NCBI RefSeq assembly: GCF_947488985.1
Contig: NZ_CANLBV010000024.1
Coordinates: 1 to 50,468 of the forward strand
Origin: an uncultured Vibrio sp.
Lineage (GTDB): Bacteria > Pseudomonadota > Gammaproteobacteria > Enterobacterales > Vibrionaceae
Direction of reading: 5' to 3'
Length of the DNA stretch: 50,468 bases
Positions 18,130 through 26,428 of this stretch are shown in pieces. The translations under genes and the position numbers were made by a program. Numbering within the stretch: position 1 is the first letter of the stretch; each line of letters opens with the position of its first letter. A model generated the notes under the pieces. The model was not told where the DNA came from and searched no databases. It worked only from the letters and a program-made list of their open reading frames with translations.

Positions 18130-18438
18130 ATGAGTAACCAAGCGGTAGACGTTGAAATATTAGGAAAACTGACTCGTGTAAATTGTCCTCAGGGACAAGA
18201 AGAGTCATTGATTGCAGCGGCGGCCGATCTTGATAATCGATTGAAAGAGATGGCTGAGCGTACTAAGGTAACCAATGAAGTGAAGTTGCTTACCATTGCA
18301 GCACTGAATATTTGCTATGAACTGCAAACCAAGAAGTTTGAAGCAAACGACGAACAAAACGCACTGACCGAGCGAATGGAACAGCTCACGACATCGCTCT
18401 CTGATGTCCTCAGTAAAGTAAAGCACGGACAGCAATAG
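18130..18438 (+). CDS. zapA: Cell division protein ZapA
   Basis: Binds FtsZ and cross-links protofilaments, stabilising the Z ring. The N-terminal globular domain (residues 1 to about 40, with VDVEILGKLTRVNCP) is followed by a long coiled coil running to the C terminus. At 102 residues it matches the family (E. coli 109). The gene is directly upstream of 6S RNA and fau, an order conserved from E. coli to Vibrio, and the three may share a transcript. Confidence 0.95.
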   Translation: MSNQAVDVEILGKLTRVNCPQGQEESLIAAAADLDNRLKEMAERTKVTNEVKLLTIAALNICYELQTKKFEANDEQNALTERMEQLTTSLSDVLSKVKHGQQ

Positions 18439-18448
18439 CGTACACAAA

Positions 18449-18634
18449 ATTTACCCTGGAGTGTTTGTCAGAGGATTCACGTCCCCGAGCCGATAAGCAA
18501 TCCCTAAGGGTTAGTACTTGAGTGCTATTGAGCATGCTCGGCCCGACCGAGAAGCCTACGGTAATCATTGCTGACCCGCCTTGAACTCGCTGGTTCAAGG
18601 GCCATCTATTCTCAACGGCACTTTGGGGTATCCC
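18449..18634 (+). ncRNA. ssrS: 6S RNA
   Basis: RNA that mimics an open promoter and sequesters sigma-70 RNA polymerase in stationary phase. The ends pair fully: TACCCTGGAGTG (about 18452-18463) with CACTTTGGGGTA (about 18619-18630), including G-U pairs. The internal blocks GAGCATGCTCGGCCCG, CCGAGAAGCC and ACCTTGAACTC-like CGCCTTGAACTCGCTGGTTCAAGG match E. coli 6S RNA in order. It lies between zapA and fau, as in E. coli. The exact ends are estimated to within a few bases. Confidence 0.9.
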
Positions 18635-18639
18635 TTCTT

Positions 18640-19239
18640 ATGAAGACGCTCACACGCAGCGAATTTCGCAAACAGATACGCATTAAACGTAATTCTTTAT
18701 CTACCGAACAACAAACTCAATCCAGTTTTAACTTAGTTAACCAGTGTGCTCAAATCGATGAGATTAACTGTGCTCAGCATATTGCTCTCTATCTCTCGGT
18801 CGATGGCGAACTCGACACCCAACCATTAATAGAATGGCTATGGGCGCAAGGTAAACAAACCTATTTACCTGTATTGCACCCCTTTTCTGCTGGCCACCTG
18901 CTATTTCTTCACTACTCGCCAACCACCCCCACGGTATTGAATAAATACGGTATCGTCGAACCTAAGCTCAATCAAATGCTCGTCAAACCATGCCAGCAAC
19001 TCGACCTGATTTTCACCCCGTTAGTTGGCTTTGACTCGCATGGTCATCGCTTAGGCATGGGGGGGGGATACTATGATCGCACCTTGGCTCGATGGTTTGA
19101 GACTGGCTGTGGCGCAACCCCGATAGGTTTAGCCCATGACTGCCAACATGTCGAGCGATTACCGATTGAAGAGTGGGATATCCCGTTACCGAAAATAGTG
19201 ACTCCGAGTAAGACTTGGCAATGGGAAAACCACCATTAA
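18640..19239 (+). CDS. fau: 5-formyltetrahydrofolate cyclo-ligase
   Basis: ATP-dependent conversion of 5-formyl-THF to 5,10-methenyl-THF, rescuing a stable folate side product (also called ygfA). The family signature GMGGGYYDRTL is near residue 147. From the ATG at 18640 it is 199 residues and opens MKTLTRSEFRKQIR; a longer reading would run backwards into 6S RNA and is rejected. It starts a few bases after the 3' end of 6S RNA, the same tight ssrS-fau linkage as in E. coli. Folate one-carbon metabolism links it loosely to nearby serA and metK. Confidence 0.93.
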   Translation: MKTLTRSEFRKQIRIKRNSLSTEQQTQSSFNLVNQCAQIDEINCAQHIALYLSVDGELDTQPLIEWLWAQGKQTYLPVLHPFSAGHLLFLHYSPTTPTVLNKYGIVEPKLNQMLVKPCQQLDLIFTPLVGFDSHGHRLGMGGGYYDRTLARWFETGCGATPIGLAHDCQHVERLPIEEWDIPLPKIVTPSKTWQWENHH

Positions 19240-19244
19240 AGCGC

Positions 19245-19288
19245 TATAATCTCGCCGCAAACGTTAACCTCTGATACAAACGTTAACT
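19245..19288 (+). promoter_or_regulatory. rpiA promoter with two AACGTT operators
   Basis: A perfect TATAAT (19245-19250) lies upstream of rpiA with a poor -35. Immediately downstream are two copies of CAAACGTTAAC, their AACGTT cores at 19260-19265 and 19279-19284, 19 bases apart. They resemble half-degenerate PurR or other LacI-family sites (consensus ACGCAAACGTTTGCGT) and would overlap the predicted start, a repressing position. Confidence 0.5.
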
Positions 19289-19340
19289 TCAATACGCGAA
19301 CGATGAATTCAAATCGCAAAACCTTATTCAGGAGAATGGC

Positions 19341-19997
19341 ATGACTCAAGATGAAATGAAAAAAGCAGCAGGCTGGGCAGCACTTCAATATGTTGAAGAA
19401 GGCAGCATTGTCGGTGTCGGTACTGGCTCAACAGTCAATCACTTCATCGACGCACTTGGCACAATGAAAAACAAGATCAAAGGTGCGGTTTCAAGCTCTG
19501 TTGCTTCTACTGAAAGACTAGAAGCACTCGAAATCAAAGTATTTGAATGTAACGATGTCGCTAAGCTAGACGTTTATGTTGATGGTGCTGACGAAATTAA
19601 CGCTTCACGCGACATGATCAAGGGCGGCGGTGCGGCTCTGACTCGTGAAAAAATCGTAGCGGCTATCTCTGATAAATTTGTGTGTATTGTTGATGGCACC
19701 AAAGCGGTTGATGTTTTGGGTCAATTCCCACTACCGGTTGAAGTTATCCCAATGGCGCGTTCATACGTTGCTCGTGAATTAGTAAAACTGGGCGGTGACC
19801 CAGTGTACCGCGAAGGTTGCACAACCGACAACGGCAACATGATTCTAGATGTGCACGGCATGGCGATCAAAGATCCAAAACAACTCGAAGATGCGATCAA
19901 TGCTATCGCTGGTGTAGTAACCGTTGGTCTATTTGCTCACCGTGGTGCGGATGTCGTTATCACTGGTACGCCTGAAGGCGCAAAAATCGAAGAGTAA
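19341..19997 (+). CDS. rpiA: Ribose-5-phosphate isomerase A
   Basis: Interconverts ribose 5-phosphate and ribulose 5-phosphate in the pentose phosphate pathway, feeding nucleotide synthesis. Signatures seen are [11 protein letters not shown] (about residue 27), DGADEIN (about 82) and [11 protein letters not shown] (about 94), all substrate-binding or catalytic in RpiA. Length 218 residues matches E. coli (219). It precedes serA, as in many gamma-proteobacteria, and ends at its own terminator. Confidence 0.97.
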   Translation: MTQDEMKKAAGWAALQYVEEGSIVGVGTGSTVNHFIDALGTMKNKIKGAVSSSVASTERLEALEIKVFECNDVAKLDVYVDGADEINASRDMIKGGGAALTREKIVAAISDKFVCIVDGTKAVDVLGQFPLPVEVIPMARSYVARELVKLGGDPVYREGCTTDNGNMILDVHGMAIKDPKQLEDAINAIAGVVTVGLFAHRGADVVITGTPEGAKIEE

Positions 19998-20034
19998 ATA
20001 ACAAAAGATTGATTTTTTTGTTGCTTCATTACAT

Positions 20035-20062
20035 ACGGTGCCTAAGGGCGCCGTTTTTTTTT
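20035..20062 (+). terminator. rpiA terminator
   Basis: ACGGTGCC (20035-20042) pairs with GGCGCCGT (20047-20054), with one G-U pair, around TAAG, followed by nine T residues. Confidence 0.88.
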
Positions 20063-20082
20063 GCTTTCTACCTGTAAAATTA

Positions 20083-20168
20083 TGTCTTATTACGTAATTT
20101 TCTTACCCAAAACATTTTTTTTTTGATACTTTATTGTTCAGAAGACGCACAGGGAAAACGTTTGTCTC
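20083..20168 (+). promoter_or_regulatory. serA upstream region with ATTACGTAAT palindrome and AACGTT site
   Basis: A perfect 10-base palindrome ATTACGTAAT lies near 20090-20100. A PurR-like GGAAAACGTTTGTC follows, its AACGTT core at 20157-20162. A -10-like TACTTT lies between them. The E. coli serA gene is controlled by Lrp; whether the palindrome serves a comparable regulator is not known. Confidence 0.3.
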
Positions 20169-20258
20169 CTAACAAAGTGGTGAGTTTGTTCCCCTTTAAG
20201 CCATTTTGTAGCACGTGCGCCGCGTTTGCCCAACCTTTCCATTTTAAGGACGAGAACA

Positions 20259-21488
20259 ATGGCTAAAGTTTCACTGGAAAAAGAAAAAATAAAAATTCTA
20301 CTATTAGAAGGCTTACACCCTTCTTCAGTAGAGGTTCTGCAAGCCGCTGGTTATACAAATATTGAGTACCATAAAGGCTCACTTCCTGAAGACGAGCTTC
20401 TTAAAGCAGTTAAAGATGCACACTTTATCGGTATCCGTTCTCGCACTAACCTCTCCCAAGAAGTCATCGATGCCGCTGAAAAACTGGTTGCTGTTGGTTG
20501 TTTCTGTATTGGTACCAATCAAGTGAACCTTCAAGCGGCAGCCAAGCGCGGTATTCCTGTTTTTAACGCACCATTCTCAAATACGCGCAGCGTTGCTGAA
20601 TTGGTTTTGGGCCAAATTCTACTGCTGTTGCGTGGTATCCCAGAAAAGAACGCGCTTGCTCACCGTGGTATCTGGAAGAAGAGTGCCGACAACTCTTACG
20701 AAGCTCGTGGTAAACGTTTAGGTATTATTGGCTACGGTCACATTGGTACTCAACTAGGTATCATTGCTGAAAACCTTGGTATGCGTGTTTACTTCTACGA
20801 TATTGAAAACAAACTATCTCTAGGTAACGCAACGCAAGTTCATACCATGACAGAGTTGCTGAACAAGTGTGACGTGATCTCTTTACACGTACCTGAAACC
20901 AACGAAACAAAAGATATGATGGGTAAAGAAGAGTTCGCACGCATGAAGCCTGGCTCTATCTTTATCAATGCCGCACGCGGCACTGTGGTAGACATCCCTG
21001 CTTTGTGTGGCGCTTTGGATTCTAATCATCTTTCAGGCGCGGCCATTGATGTTTTCCCTACAGAACCAAAAACCAACGCAGACCCGTTTGAATCTCCGCT
21101 GATGCAGTTCGACAATGTGATCCTAACGCCTCACGTGGGTGGTTCAACTCAGGAAGCACAGGAGAACATCGGTGTTGAAGTGGCTGGCAAATTGGCGAAA
21201 TACTCTGATAACGGCTCTACGTTGTCGAGCGTCAACTTCCCAGAAGTATCACTACCATTGCATACTGGCACTTCTCGTCTACTGCACATTCACCAAAACC
21301 GCCCGGGTATACTTACTCAAATTAACACCATCTTCGCTGAAGAAGGGATTAATATCGCAGGCCAATACCTGCAAACGAACGCAGATATGGGTTATGTGGT
21401 TATCGATGTAGAAGCGAATCGCTCAGAAGAAGCGTTACTTAAATTGAAAGAGATCGAAGGCACTATCCGTGCTCGTCTACTTCACTAA
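20259..21488 (+). CDS. serA: D-3-phosphoglycerate dehydrogenase SerA
   Basis: NAD-dependent first step of serine synthesis from 3-phosphoglycerate. The Rossmann motif GYGHIGTQLG follows the substrate-binding segment, the arginine of NAARGTVVD and the His of TPHVGGST are catalytic-type residues, and a C-terminal ACT domain (HIHQNRPGILTQIN onward) gives serine feedback. From the ATG at 20259 (AAGGA eight bases upstream) it is 409 residues, one short of E. coli. A TTG-initiated longer form is rejected. It draws from the same glycolytic intermediates made by fbaA and pgk nearby. Confidence 0.97.
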   Translation: MAKVSLEKEKIKILLLEGLHPSSVEVLQAAGYTNIEYHKGSLPEDELLKAVKDAHFIGIRSRTNLSQEVIDAAEKLVAVGCFCIGTNQVNLQAAAKRGIPVFNAPFSNTRSVAELVLGQILLLLRGIPEKNALAHRGIWKKSADNSYEARGKRLGIIGYGHIGTQLGIIAENLGMRVYFYDIENKLSLGNATQVHTMTELLNKCDVISLHVPETNETKDMMGKEEFARMKPGSIFINAARGTVVDIPALCGALDSNHLSGAAIDVFPTEPKTNADPFESPLMQFDNVILTPHVGGSTQEAQENIGVEVAGKLAKYSDNGSTLSSVNFPEVSLPLHTGTSRLLHIHQNRPGILTQINTIFAEEGINIAGQYLQTNADMGYVVIDVEANRSEEALLKLKEIEGTIRARLLH

Positions 21489-21513
21489 ATATCGAACTCG
21501 ATATTGAAAACAC

Positions 21514-21541
21514 AAAGGCTCTCATCATGAGAGCCTTTTTC
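21514..21541 (+). terminator. serA terminator
   Basis: AAAGGCTCTC pairs with GAGAGCCTTT around ATCAT (21514-21538), followed by further T residues. A smaller dyad AATATCG/CGATATT lies just after the serA stop. Confidence 0.85.
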
Positions 21542-21603
21542 GTATTCAACCGGCTCTAGGCAATAAGATCATCATGATCCTATCACTCTTTAGGTATGGT
21601 TAA

Positions 21604-22317
21604 TCAGTTGCCTAATTGGTAGATAACATTGACACGATCACGAATGGTGATCGTTGAGTCTTGATAGGTATTTGATTCTGATCGCGCATCCATCGCCATT
21701 GAGCGCATGAGTACTGGCTGTGAAGACTGCGCATTGTAGTCCACTCGCCACACATCACCCAGATTGCGCTTAAATCCACTCGCCAATGACTTAGCCTTAG
21801 CTGTAGCGTCTTTTATTGCTTCCATACGAGCTTGCTCTTGGTACTTCGCTTGATCACGCACTTGCAGCTGGATGTTATCGATCTGATTGATACCCTGACT
21901 AATGGCGATATCCATATAGTCATTGAGCTGAGTTAAGTCATTCACCTGAACCGTGACATTCCGTGAGGCTCGGTAACCCACGAGTTCTGGCTTGCCATCT
22001 TTCGGATGATGATACTGCGGGGACAAGTATAGGTTTGAACTACGGACGCTTTCCTGAGCAACCCCTGCTTGCTGTAGCTCATTAAGAAAGTCCGTCACAA
22101 CCGTATCTACAGCCATTTTCGCCTGCTCAGCAGTCATCATAGACTCAACGACCCTGACGGAGAAGTTCGCCATATCGGGCGCTGCTATCACTTCACCATA
22201 ACCCGTCGTCGAAATGTGAGGAAAAGACGGAGAGTTAGCGAGCAATGGGAAACTTACCACACTCAAAACAGCGGTAAAGGTGAGAGACGTTGCTAACATC
22301 TTTGGTACAAATGTCAT
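21604..22317 (-). CDS. yggE: SIMPL-domain periplasmic protein YggE
   Basis: Member of the SIMPL (DUF541) family; the E. coli homologue is called an oxidative-stress defence protein, though its biochemical action is not settled. A signal peptide covers about residues 1-28 (ending SFPLLANS), followed by the typical ISTTGYGEV opening of the SIMPL domain and a region giving GYRASRNVTVQV. Length 237 residues is close to E. coli (246). It lies between serA and mscS, matching the E. coli yggE-argO-mscS neighbourhood but without argO. Confidence 0.88.
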   Translation of the reverse strand: MTFVPKMLATSLTFTAVLSVVSFPLLANSPSFPHISTTGYGEVIAAPDMANFSVRVVESMMTAEQAKMAVDTVVTDFLNELQQAGVAQESVRSSNLYLSPQYHHPKDGKPELVGYRASRNVTVQVNDLTQLNDYMDIAISQGINQIDNIQLQVRDQAKYQEQARMEAIKDATAKAKSLASGFKRNLGDVWRVDYNAQSSQPVLMRSMAMDARSESNTYQDSTITIRDRVNVIYQLGN

Positions 22318-22348
22318 AATGTAAACCTATGCTGAACAAATATCCTTT

Positions 22349-22376
22349 ATCATAGAGTAATTTATCGCATAACCAA
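22349..22376 (-). promoter_or_regulatory. Probable yggE promoter
   Basis: On the minus strand TTGGTT (22376-22371), a 16-base spacer and TATGAT (22354-22349) form a plausible sigma-70 promoter, 32 bases before the yggE ATG. Confidence 0.45.
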
Positions 22377-22377
22377 T

Positions 22378-22561
22378 CTCCACTCTCGACTTCTAACAGA
22401 ACTTTGACGCTGAAAAAAACGTTTATTAGGGCTGGGATGGTAAGTAAACGCAATCTCGATTTCAGGTACCTTTAAGTAACACACCTTCCAGTCCCCAAAA
22501 GCAAAAGGCCAAAGAATACAGTGATCAATACTGGTCGCTTGAAGCTCTCTATTCGAGCAAC
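22378..22561. other. Gene-free spacer upstream of yggE
   Basis: No credible ORF or RNA structure is seen between the yggE promoter and the mscS terminator. It contains one AAACGTTT sequence near 22418-22428, similar to the AACGTT sites elsewhere in the window, but poorly flanked. Confidence 0.3.
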
Positions 22562-22594
22562 AAAAAAGGCGGATAACCTAAGTTATCCGCCTTT
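22562..22594 (-). terminator. mscS terminator
   Basis: GGCGGATAAC (22568-22577) pairs with GTTATCCGCC (22582-22591) around four bases; on the minus strand the stem is followed by six T residues (22567-22562). Confidence 0.88.
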
Positions 22595-22653
22595 CCTTGT
22601 CGAAGCTTGTCGCTATAAAATTAAAAGCTTATGGCGATAAAATCGAATAGAGA

Positions 22654-23520
22654 TTACGCATCCACCTTGTTCATATGTACGTCCATTTGTGGGAATGGAA
22701 TTTCGATCCCTTCATTATCTAAGCCTTCTTTAATCGCCTGCATAAGATCAAAGTAGACATTCCAGTAGTCAGCAGTCGCAACCCATGGGCGAACCACAAA
22801 GTTAACGGAAGAGTCGGCTAATGTGTGAACGCCAACTTGAACGCCAGGCTCTTTCAATACACGCTCATCGGATTCGCAGATCTTAGTCAGTAGCGCTTTT
22901 GTCTTCTGAAGATCGGCGTTGTAAGACACCCCAATCATAAGATCAATACGTCGTGTATCGTGACGAGAATAATTGGTAATTGGACTACCAATAACGCTGC
23001 CGTTTGGCACGACGACCATTTTGTTGTCAGGTGTGGTGAGAACCGTTTGGAAAATTTGAATCGATTCCACCGAGCCAGCTACGCCGCCAATCTCCACATA
23101 GTCACCCGACTTGAATGGACGGAATGCCACAATAAGGACACCAGCTGCAAAGTTAGATAACGAACCTTGCAGTGCAAGACCAATCGCTAAACCTGCCGCA
23201 CCAATAACAGCAACCACAGAGGCCGTTTGCACGCCAAGGCGACCAAGAGCAGCAATCAGAACAATAACAAACAACAAGTAACGAACTAAACCATGAATAA
23301 AGTCTACAACCGCTCGGTCCATATTCTTCTTCTGAAGAACCTTAGACACACTATTCGCAACGGCTTTTACAATCAGGTTACCAATAAATAGGATAACCAG
23401 TGCAGAAATGATATTGACACCGTATTGAATAAATAGATCTGAATTATTTGTTAACCACTGCTCTGCTTGAGATAAACCATCCACAATGGGGGTCTCTAGC
23501 GCTGCCGAACTTTCAGCCAT
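22654..23520 (-). CDS. mscS: Small-conductance mechanosensitive channel MscS
   Basis: Homoheptameric inner-membrane channel that opens under membrane tension to release solutes during osmotic downshock. Three N-terminal membrane helices are visible; the pore-lining third helix has the Gly/Ala-packed AAGLAIGLALQGSLSNFAAG pattern. The cytoplasmic cage domain follows. From the ATG at 23520 (GAGAGG nine bases upstream) it is 288 residues, the E. coli size; in-frame starts further upstream lack support. The order mscS-fbaA-pgk-epd on one strand matches E. coli, but it has its own terminator and a 0.36 kb leader region. Confidence 0.94.
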   Translation of the reverse strand: MAESSAALETPIVDGLSQAEQWLTNNSDLFIQYGVNIISALVILFIGNLIVKAVANSVSKVLQKKNMDRAVVDFIHGLVRYLLFVIVLIAALGRLGVQTASVVAVIGAAGLAIGLALQGSLSNFAAGVLIVAFRPFKSGDYVEIGGVAGSVESIQIFQTVLTTPDNKMVVVPNGSVIGSPITNYSRHDTRRIDLMIGVSYNADLQKTKALLTKICESDERVLKEPGVQVGVHTLADSSVNFVVRPWVATADYWNVYFDLMQAIKEGLDNEGIEIPFPQMDVHMNKVDA

Positions 23521-23823
23521 AATGTGCATCCTCTCTATAATATGCTGTGAGCTAAACTGCCTGAATCCAAACTGACTCAACAATAAAAAAAACAACCTAG
23601 CAATATTAAGTTGTTGTCTTGATAGTAAGTTTAAGCCAAGTCCTTTTTACACACTGAACTAAGTTCAGCTTTTCGGCACATGCCTTGACGGTGACGGATA
23701 GCAAATCTTACACCAATAAACACCGCTCAATAGAAAGCTAAAGTGCCGATAACTAAAAGACTACGAGAATTATTCACGGCAGGCTAGACTTTTCACACAT
23801 TTATTACATTTTTCTATCAAATA
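23521..23823. other. mscS upstream region
   Basis: About 300 bases between mscS and the fbaA terminator hold no credible gene. The region is AT-rich near mscS and should contain its promoter, but I could not pick a convincing -35/-10 pair. Confidence 0.3.
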
Positions 23824-23824
23824 T

Positions 23825-23851
23825 AAAAAACCCGCTCAGTGAGCGGGCTTT
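23825..23851 (-). terminator. fbaA terminator
   Basis: CCCGCTCA (23831-23838) pairs with TGAGCGGG (23840-23847). On the minus strand it is followed by six T residues (23830-23825). Confidence 0.88.
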
Positions 23852-23881
23852 TAAAACTTAAATAGTACCTAATTCAAAGAA

Positions 23882-24958
23882 TTATAGTACATCGATAGCG
23901 TTTAGGTCAGCGAAAGCTTTCTCTAGACGAGCAACCATTGAAGATTGACCAGCACGTAGCCATACGCGTGGATCGTAGTACTTCTTGTTTGGTGCGTCTT
24001 CACCAGTAGGGTTACCGATTTGACCTTGTAGGTAATCGTGGTTCTCAGCTTCGTAAGAACGGATACCATCCCAAGTTGCCCACTGTGTATCAGTATCGAT
24101 GTTCATTTTGATAACACCGTAGCCGATAGACTCTTGGATTTCAGCTTCAGTAGAGCCAGAACCACCGTGGAATACGAAGTTTAGAGCGTTAGGTGCGATA
24201 CCGAACTTCTCTGCACAGTATGCTTGAGAGTCACGTAGGATAGTTGGAGTTAGAACAACGTTACCTGGCTTGTAAACACCGTGTACGTTACCGAAAGAAG
24301 CTGCGATAGTGAAACGTGGGCTAACAGCGTTAAGTTTCTCGTATGCATATGCTACGTCTTCTGGAGAAGTGTAAAGCTCAGATGCGTCCATGTGAGAGTT
24401 ATCTACGCCGTCTTCTTCACCACCAGTACAACCTAGTTCGATCTCTAGAGTCATGTTCATCTTAGCCATGCGACCAAGGTACTCAGCACAGATTTCGATG
24501 TTTTCTTCTAGAGACTCTTCAGAAAGGTCGATCATGTGAGAAGAGAAAAGAGGCTTACCCGTTTGTGCGAAGAACTCTTCACCAGCGTCTAGTAGACCGT
24601 CGATCCAAGGAAGCAATTTCTTAGCAGCATGGTCAGTGTGTAGAATCACTGGGATACCGTAAGATTCAGCCACAGCGTGAACGTATTTCGCACCCGCTAC
24701 AGCGCCAAGGATTTGTGCACCTTGACCTTCAAGTTTAACACCTTTACCAGCGAAGAAACCTGCACCGCCGTTAGAGAACTGAACAACAACAGGAGCTTTA
24801 ACTTTAGCTGCTGCTTCTAGTACGCCGTTAATTGAATCAGTGTTAACAACGTTTACCGCTGGAAGCGCAAATTTGTTTTCTTTTGCTACTTCAAATACTT
24901 TCTGTACGTCATCGCCAGAAATCACACCAGGTTTTACAAAATCGAAGATCTTAGACAT
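23882..24958 (-). CDS. fbaA: Class II fructose-bisphosphate aldolase
   Basis: Zinc-dependent cleavage of fructose 1,6-bisphosphate to dihydroxyacetone phosphate and glyceraldehyde 3-phosphate. The HTDHAAKK segment carries the zinc-binding histidine and catalytic aspartate; further zinc ligands lie in FGNVHGVY and NFVFHGGSGS. Length 358 residues equals the E. coli enzyme within one. It follows pgk, but a terminator after pgk and an AACGTT-rich promoter region before fbaA suggest separate control. Confidence 0.97.
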   Translation of the reverse strand: MSKIFDFVKPGVISGDDVQKVFEVAKENKFALPAVNVVNTDSINGVLEAAAKVKAPVVVQFSNGGAGFFAGKGVKLEGQGAQILGAVAGAKYVHAVAESYGIPVILHTDHAAKKLLPWIDGLLDAGEEFFAQTGKPLFSSHMIDLSEESLEENIEICAEYLGRMAKMNMTLEIELGCTGGEEDGVDNSHMDASELYTSPEDVAYAYEKLNAVSPRFTIAASFGNVHGVYKPGNVVLTPTILRDSQAYCAEKFGIAPNALNFVFHGGSGSTEAEIQESIGYGVIKMNIDTDTQWATWDGIRSYEAENHDYLQGQIGNPTGEDAPNKKYYDPRVWLRAGQSSMVARLEKAFADLNAIDVL

Positions 24959-25005
24959 GGAAATAGTCCTATTTATTCTATCGTTTTAAAATCAAAAAAC
25001 TTAAG

Positions 25006-25079
25006 TTTTATATTTGCAATCGTTTGCTCACAACTTGTTCTATTTTAGCAAAAAGGAATGAAACGCCGCAAACGTTAAA
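25006..25079 (-). promoter_or_regulatory. fbaA promoter region with two LacI-family-like operators
   Basis: A near-perfect dyad GCAATCGTTTGC (25016-25027) lies between candidate minus-strand elements TTGTGA and TAAAAC (17-base spacer). A second site, CGCAAACGTTAAA, has its AACGTT core at 25071-25076 next to the pgk terminator. Both resemble PurR boxes; Cra (FruR), which controls this gene cluster in E. coli, binds a related but distinct TGAATCGTTTCA-type site. Confidence 0.45.
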
Positions 25080-25106
25080 AAGGCGAGATTCACATCTCGC
25101 CTTTTT
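25077..25106 (-). terminator. pgk terminator
   Basis: AGGCGAGAT (25081-25089) pairs with ATCTCGCCT (25094-25102) around TCAC, flanked by A and T runs, so it can work in either direction; on the minus strand it lies just after pgk. Confidence 0.88.
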
Positions 25107-25113
25107 AAATTCA

Positions 25114-26277
25114 TTATGCTTTAGCACGCTCTTCAAGCATTGCTACTGCAGGAAGTACTTTACCTTCAACGAACTCAAGGAAAGCGCCACCGCCAGTTGA
25201 GATGTAAGAAACATCCGCCTGGATACCGAACTTGTCGATAGCCGCTAGAGTGTCACCACCACCCGCTACTGAGAAGCCTGCAGACTCAGCGATTGCTTTA
25301 GAAATACCAGCTGTACCCGCTTCGAAGTTTTTGAATTCGAATACGCCTACCGGGCCGTTCCAAAGAATTGTTTTTGCGTTGCCGATGATTTCAGCAAGTG
25401 CCGCTGTTGAATCTGGACCAAGGTCAAAAATCATGTCGTCGTCTTGTACGTCAGCAACGTTCTTGATTTCAGCTTCAGCGTTTTCGTCGAATGCTTTCGC
25501 ACATGCAACATCAGTTGCAACTGGGATAGCACACTCTTTCATTAGCTTCTGAGCCGTTTCAACTAGGTCTGCTTCGTATAGAGATTTACCTACGTTGTGG
25601 CCTTCAGCTGCGATGAAAGTGTTCGCGATACCACCGCCAACAACCAGTTGGTCAGCAATTTTAGAAAGAGATTCTAGAACAGTTAGCTTAGTCGAAACCT
25701 TAGAACCACCAACGATAGCCACTAGTGGACGCGCTGGGTTATCCATTGCTTTACCAAGTGCTTCAAGCTCAGCTGCAAGAAGAGGACCAGCACATGCTAC
25801 AGGAGCGTAAGTGCCCACGCCGTGTGTAGAAGCTTGAGCACGGTGAGCGGTACCGAATGCATCCATTACGAAGATGTCACATAGCGCAGCGTATTGCTTA
25901 GAAAGAGCTTCTTCGTTCTTCTTCTCGCCTTTGTTAAAGCGAACGTTTTCAAGAACAACAAGTTCACCAGCGTTTAGTTCTAGACCATTTACGTAATCTT
26001 TCGCCAGTTTAACGTCGCAATCTAGTGCGTCGTTTAGGTAGTTCACTACAGGAGCTAGAGAGAACTCTTCGTTGTATTCGCCTTCAGTAGGACGACCAAG
26101 GTGAGAAGTAACCATTACCTTTGCGCCAGCTTCTAGGCAAAGTTTGATCGTTGGTAGAGATGCAAGGATACGTGCATCTGAAGTTACTTTACCGTCTTTT
26201 ACTGGTACGTTTAGGTCAGCACGGATAAATACGCGTTTACCTGCAAGTTCCAGGTCAGTCATCTTGATCACAGACAT
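25114..26277 (-). CDS. pgk: Phosphoglycerate kinase
   Basis: Transfers phosphate from 1,3-bisphosphoglycerate to ADP, the first ATP-making step of glycolysis. It shows the substrate-binding RADLNVP and SHLGRP motifs at the N-terminal domain and the nucleotide-binding GGGDT loop near the C terminus. The ATG at 26277 with GAGAGG seven bases upstream gives 387 residues, the same as E. coli; a five-residue longer reading is rejected. It is 151 bases after epd and before fbaA in the epd-pgk-fbaA order. Confidence 0.97.
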   Translation of the reverse strand: MSVIKMTDLELAGKRVFIRADLNVPVKDGKVTSDARILASLPTIKLCLEAGAKVMVTSHLGRPTEGEYNEEFSLAPVVNYLNDALDCDVKLAKDYVNGLELNAGELVVLENVRFNKGEKKNEEALSKQYAALCDIFVMDAFGTAHRAQASTHGVGTYAPVACAGPLLAAELEALGKAMDNPARPLVAIVGGSKVSTKLTVLESLSKIADQLVVGGGIANTFIAAEGHNVGKSLYEADLVETAQKLMKECAIPVATDVACAKAFDENAEAEIKNVADVQDDDMIFDLGPDSTAALAEIIGNAKTILWNGPVGVFEFKNFEAGTAGISKAIAESAGFSVAGGGDTLAAIDKFGIQADVSYISTGGGAFLEFVEGKVLPAVAMLEERAKA

Positions 26278-26428
26278 GATTTGTCCTCTCAAATTTAAAT
26301 AAATATAAAGTTTTGGAAACTCAGCAATCTAGCTAAGCCTATAAATTATTCAACTGGTACTAATATGTGGATTGTTTGGATTTATTTCAAGCTAAAAAAT
26401 AAATAAATCGCACATTTGCTCCTAGGTC

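Noticed and set aside
22418..22428. AACGTT site upstream of yggE
   Set aside because: The flanks do not match a PurR-like dyad and it lies in an A-run, so it is probably coincidental.
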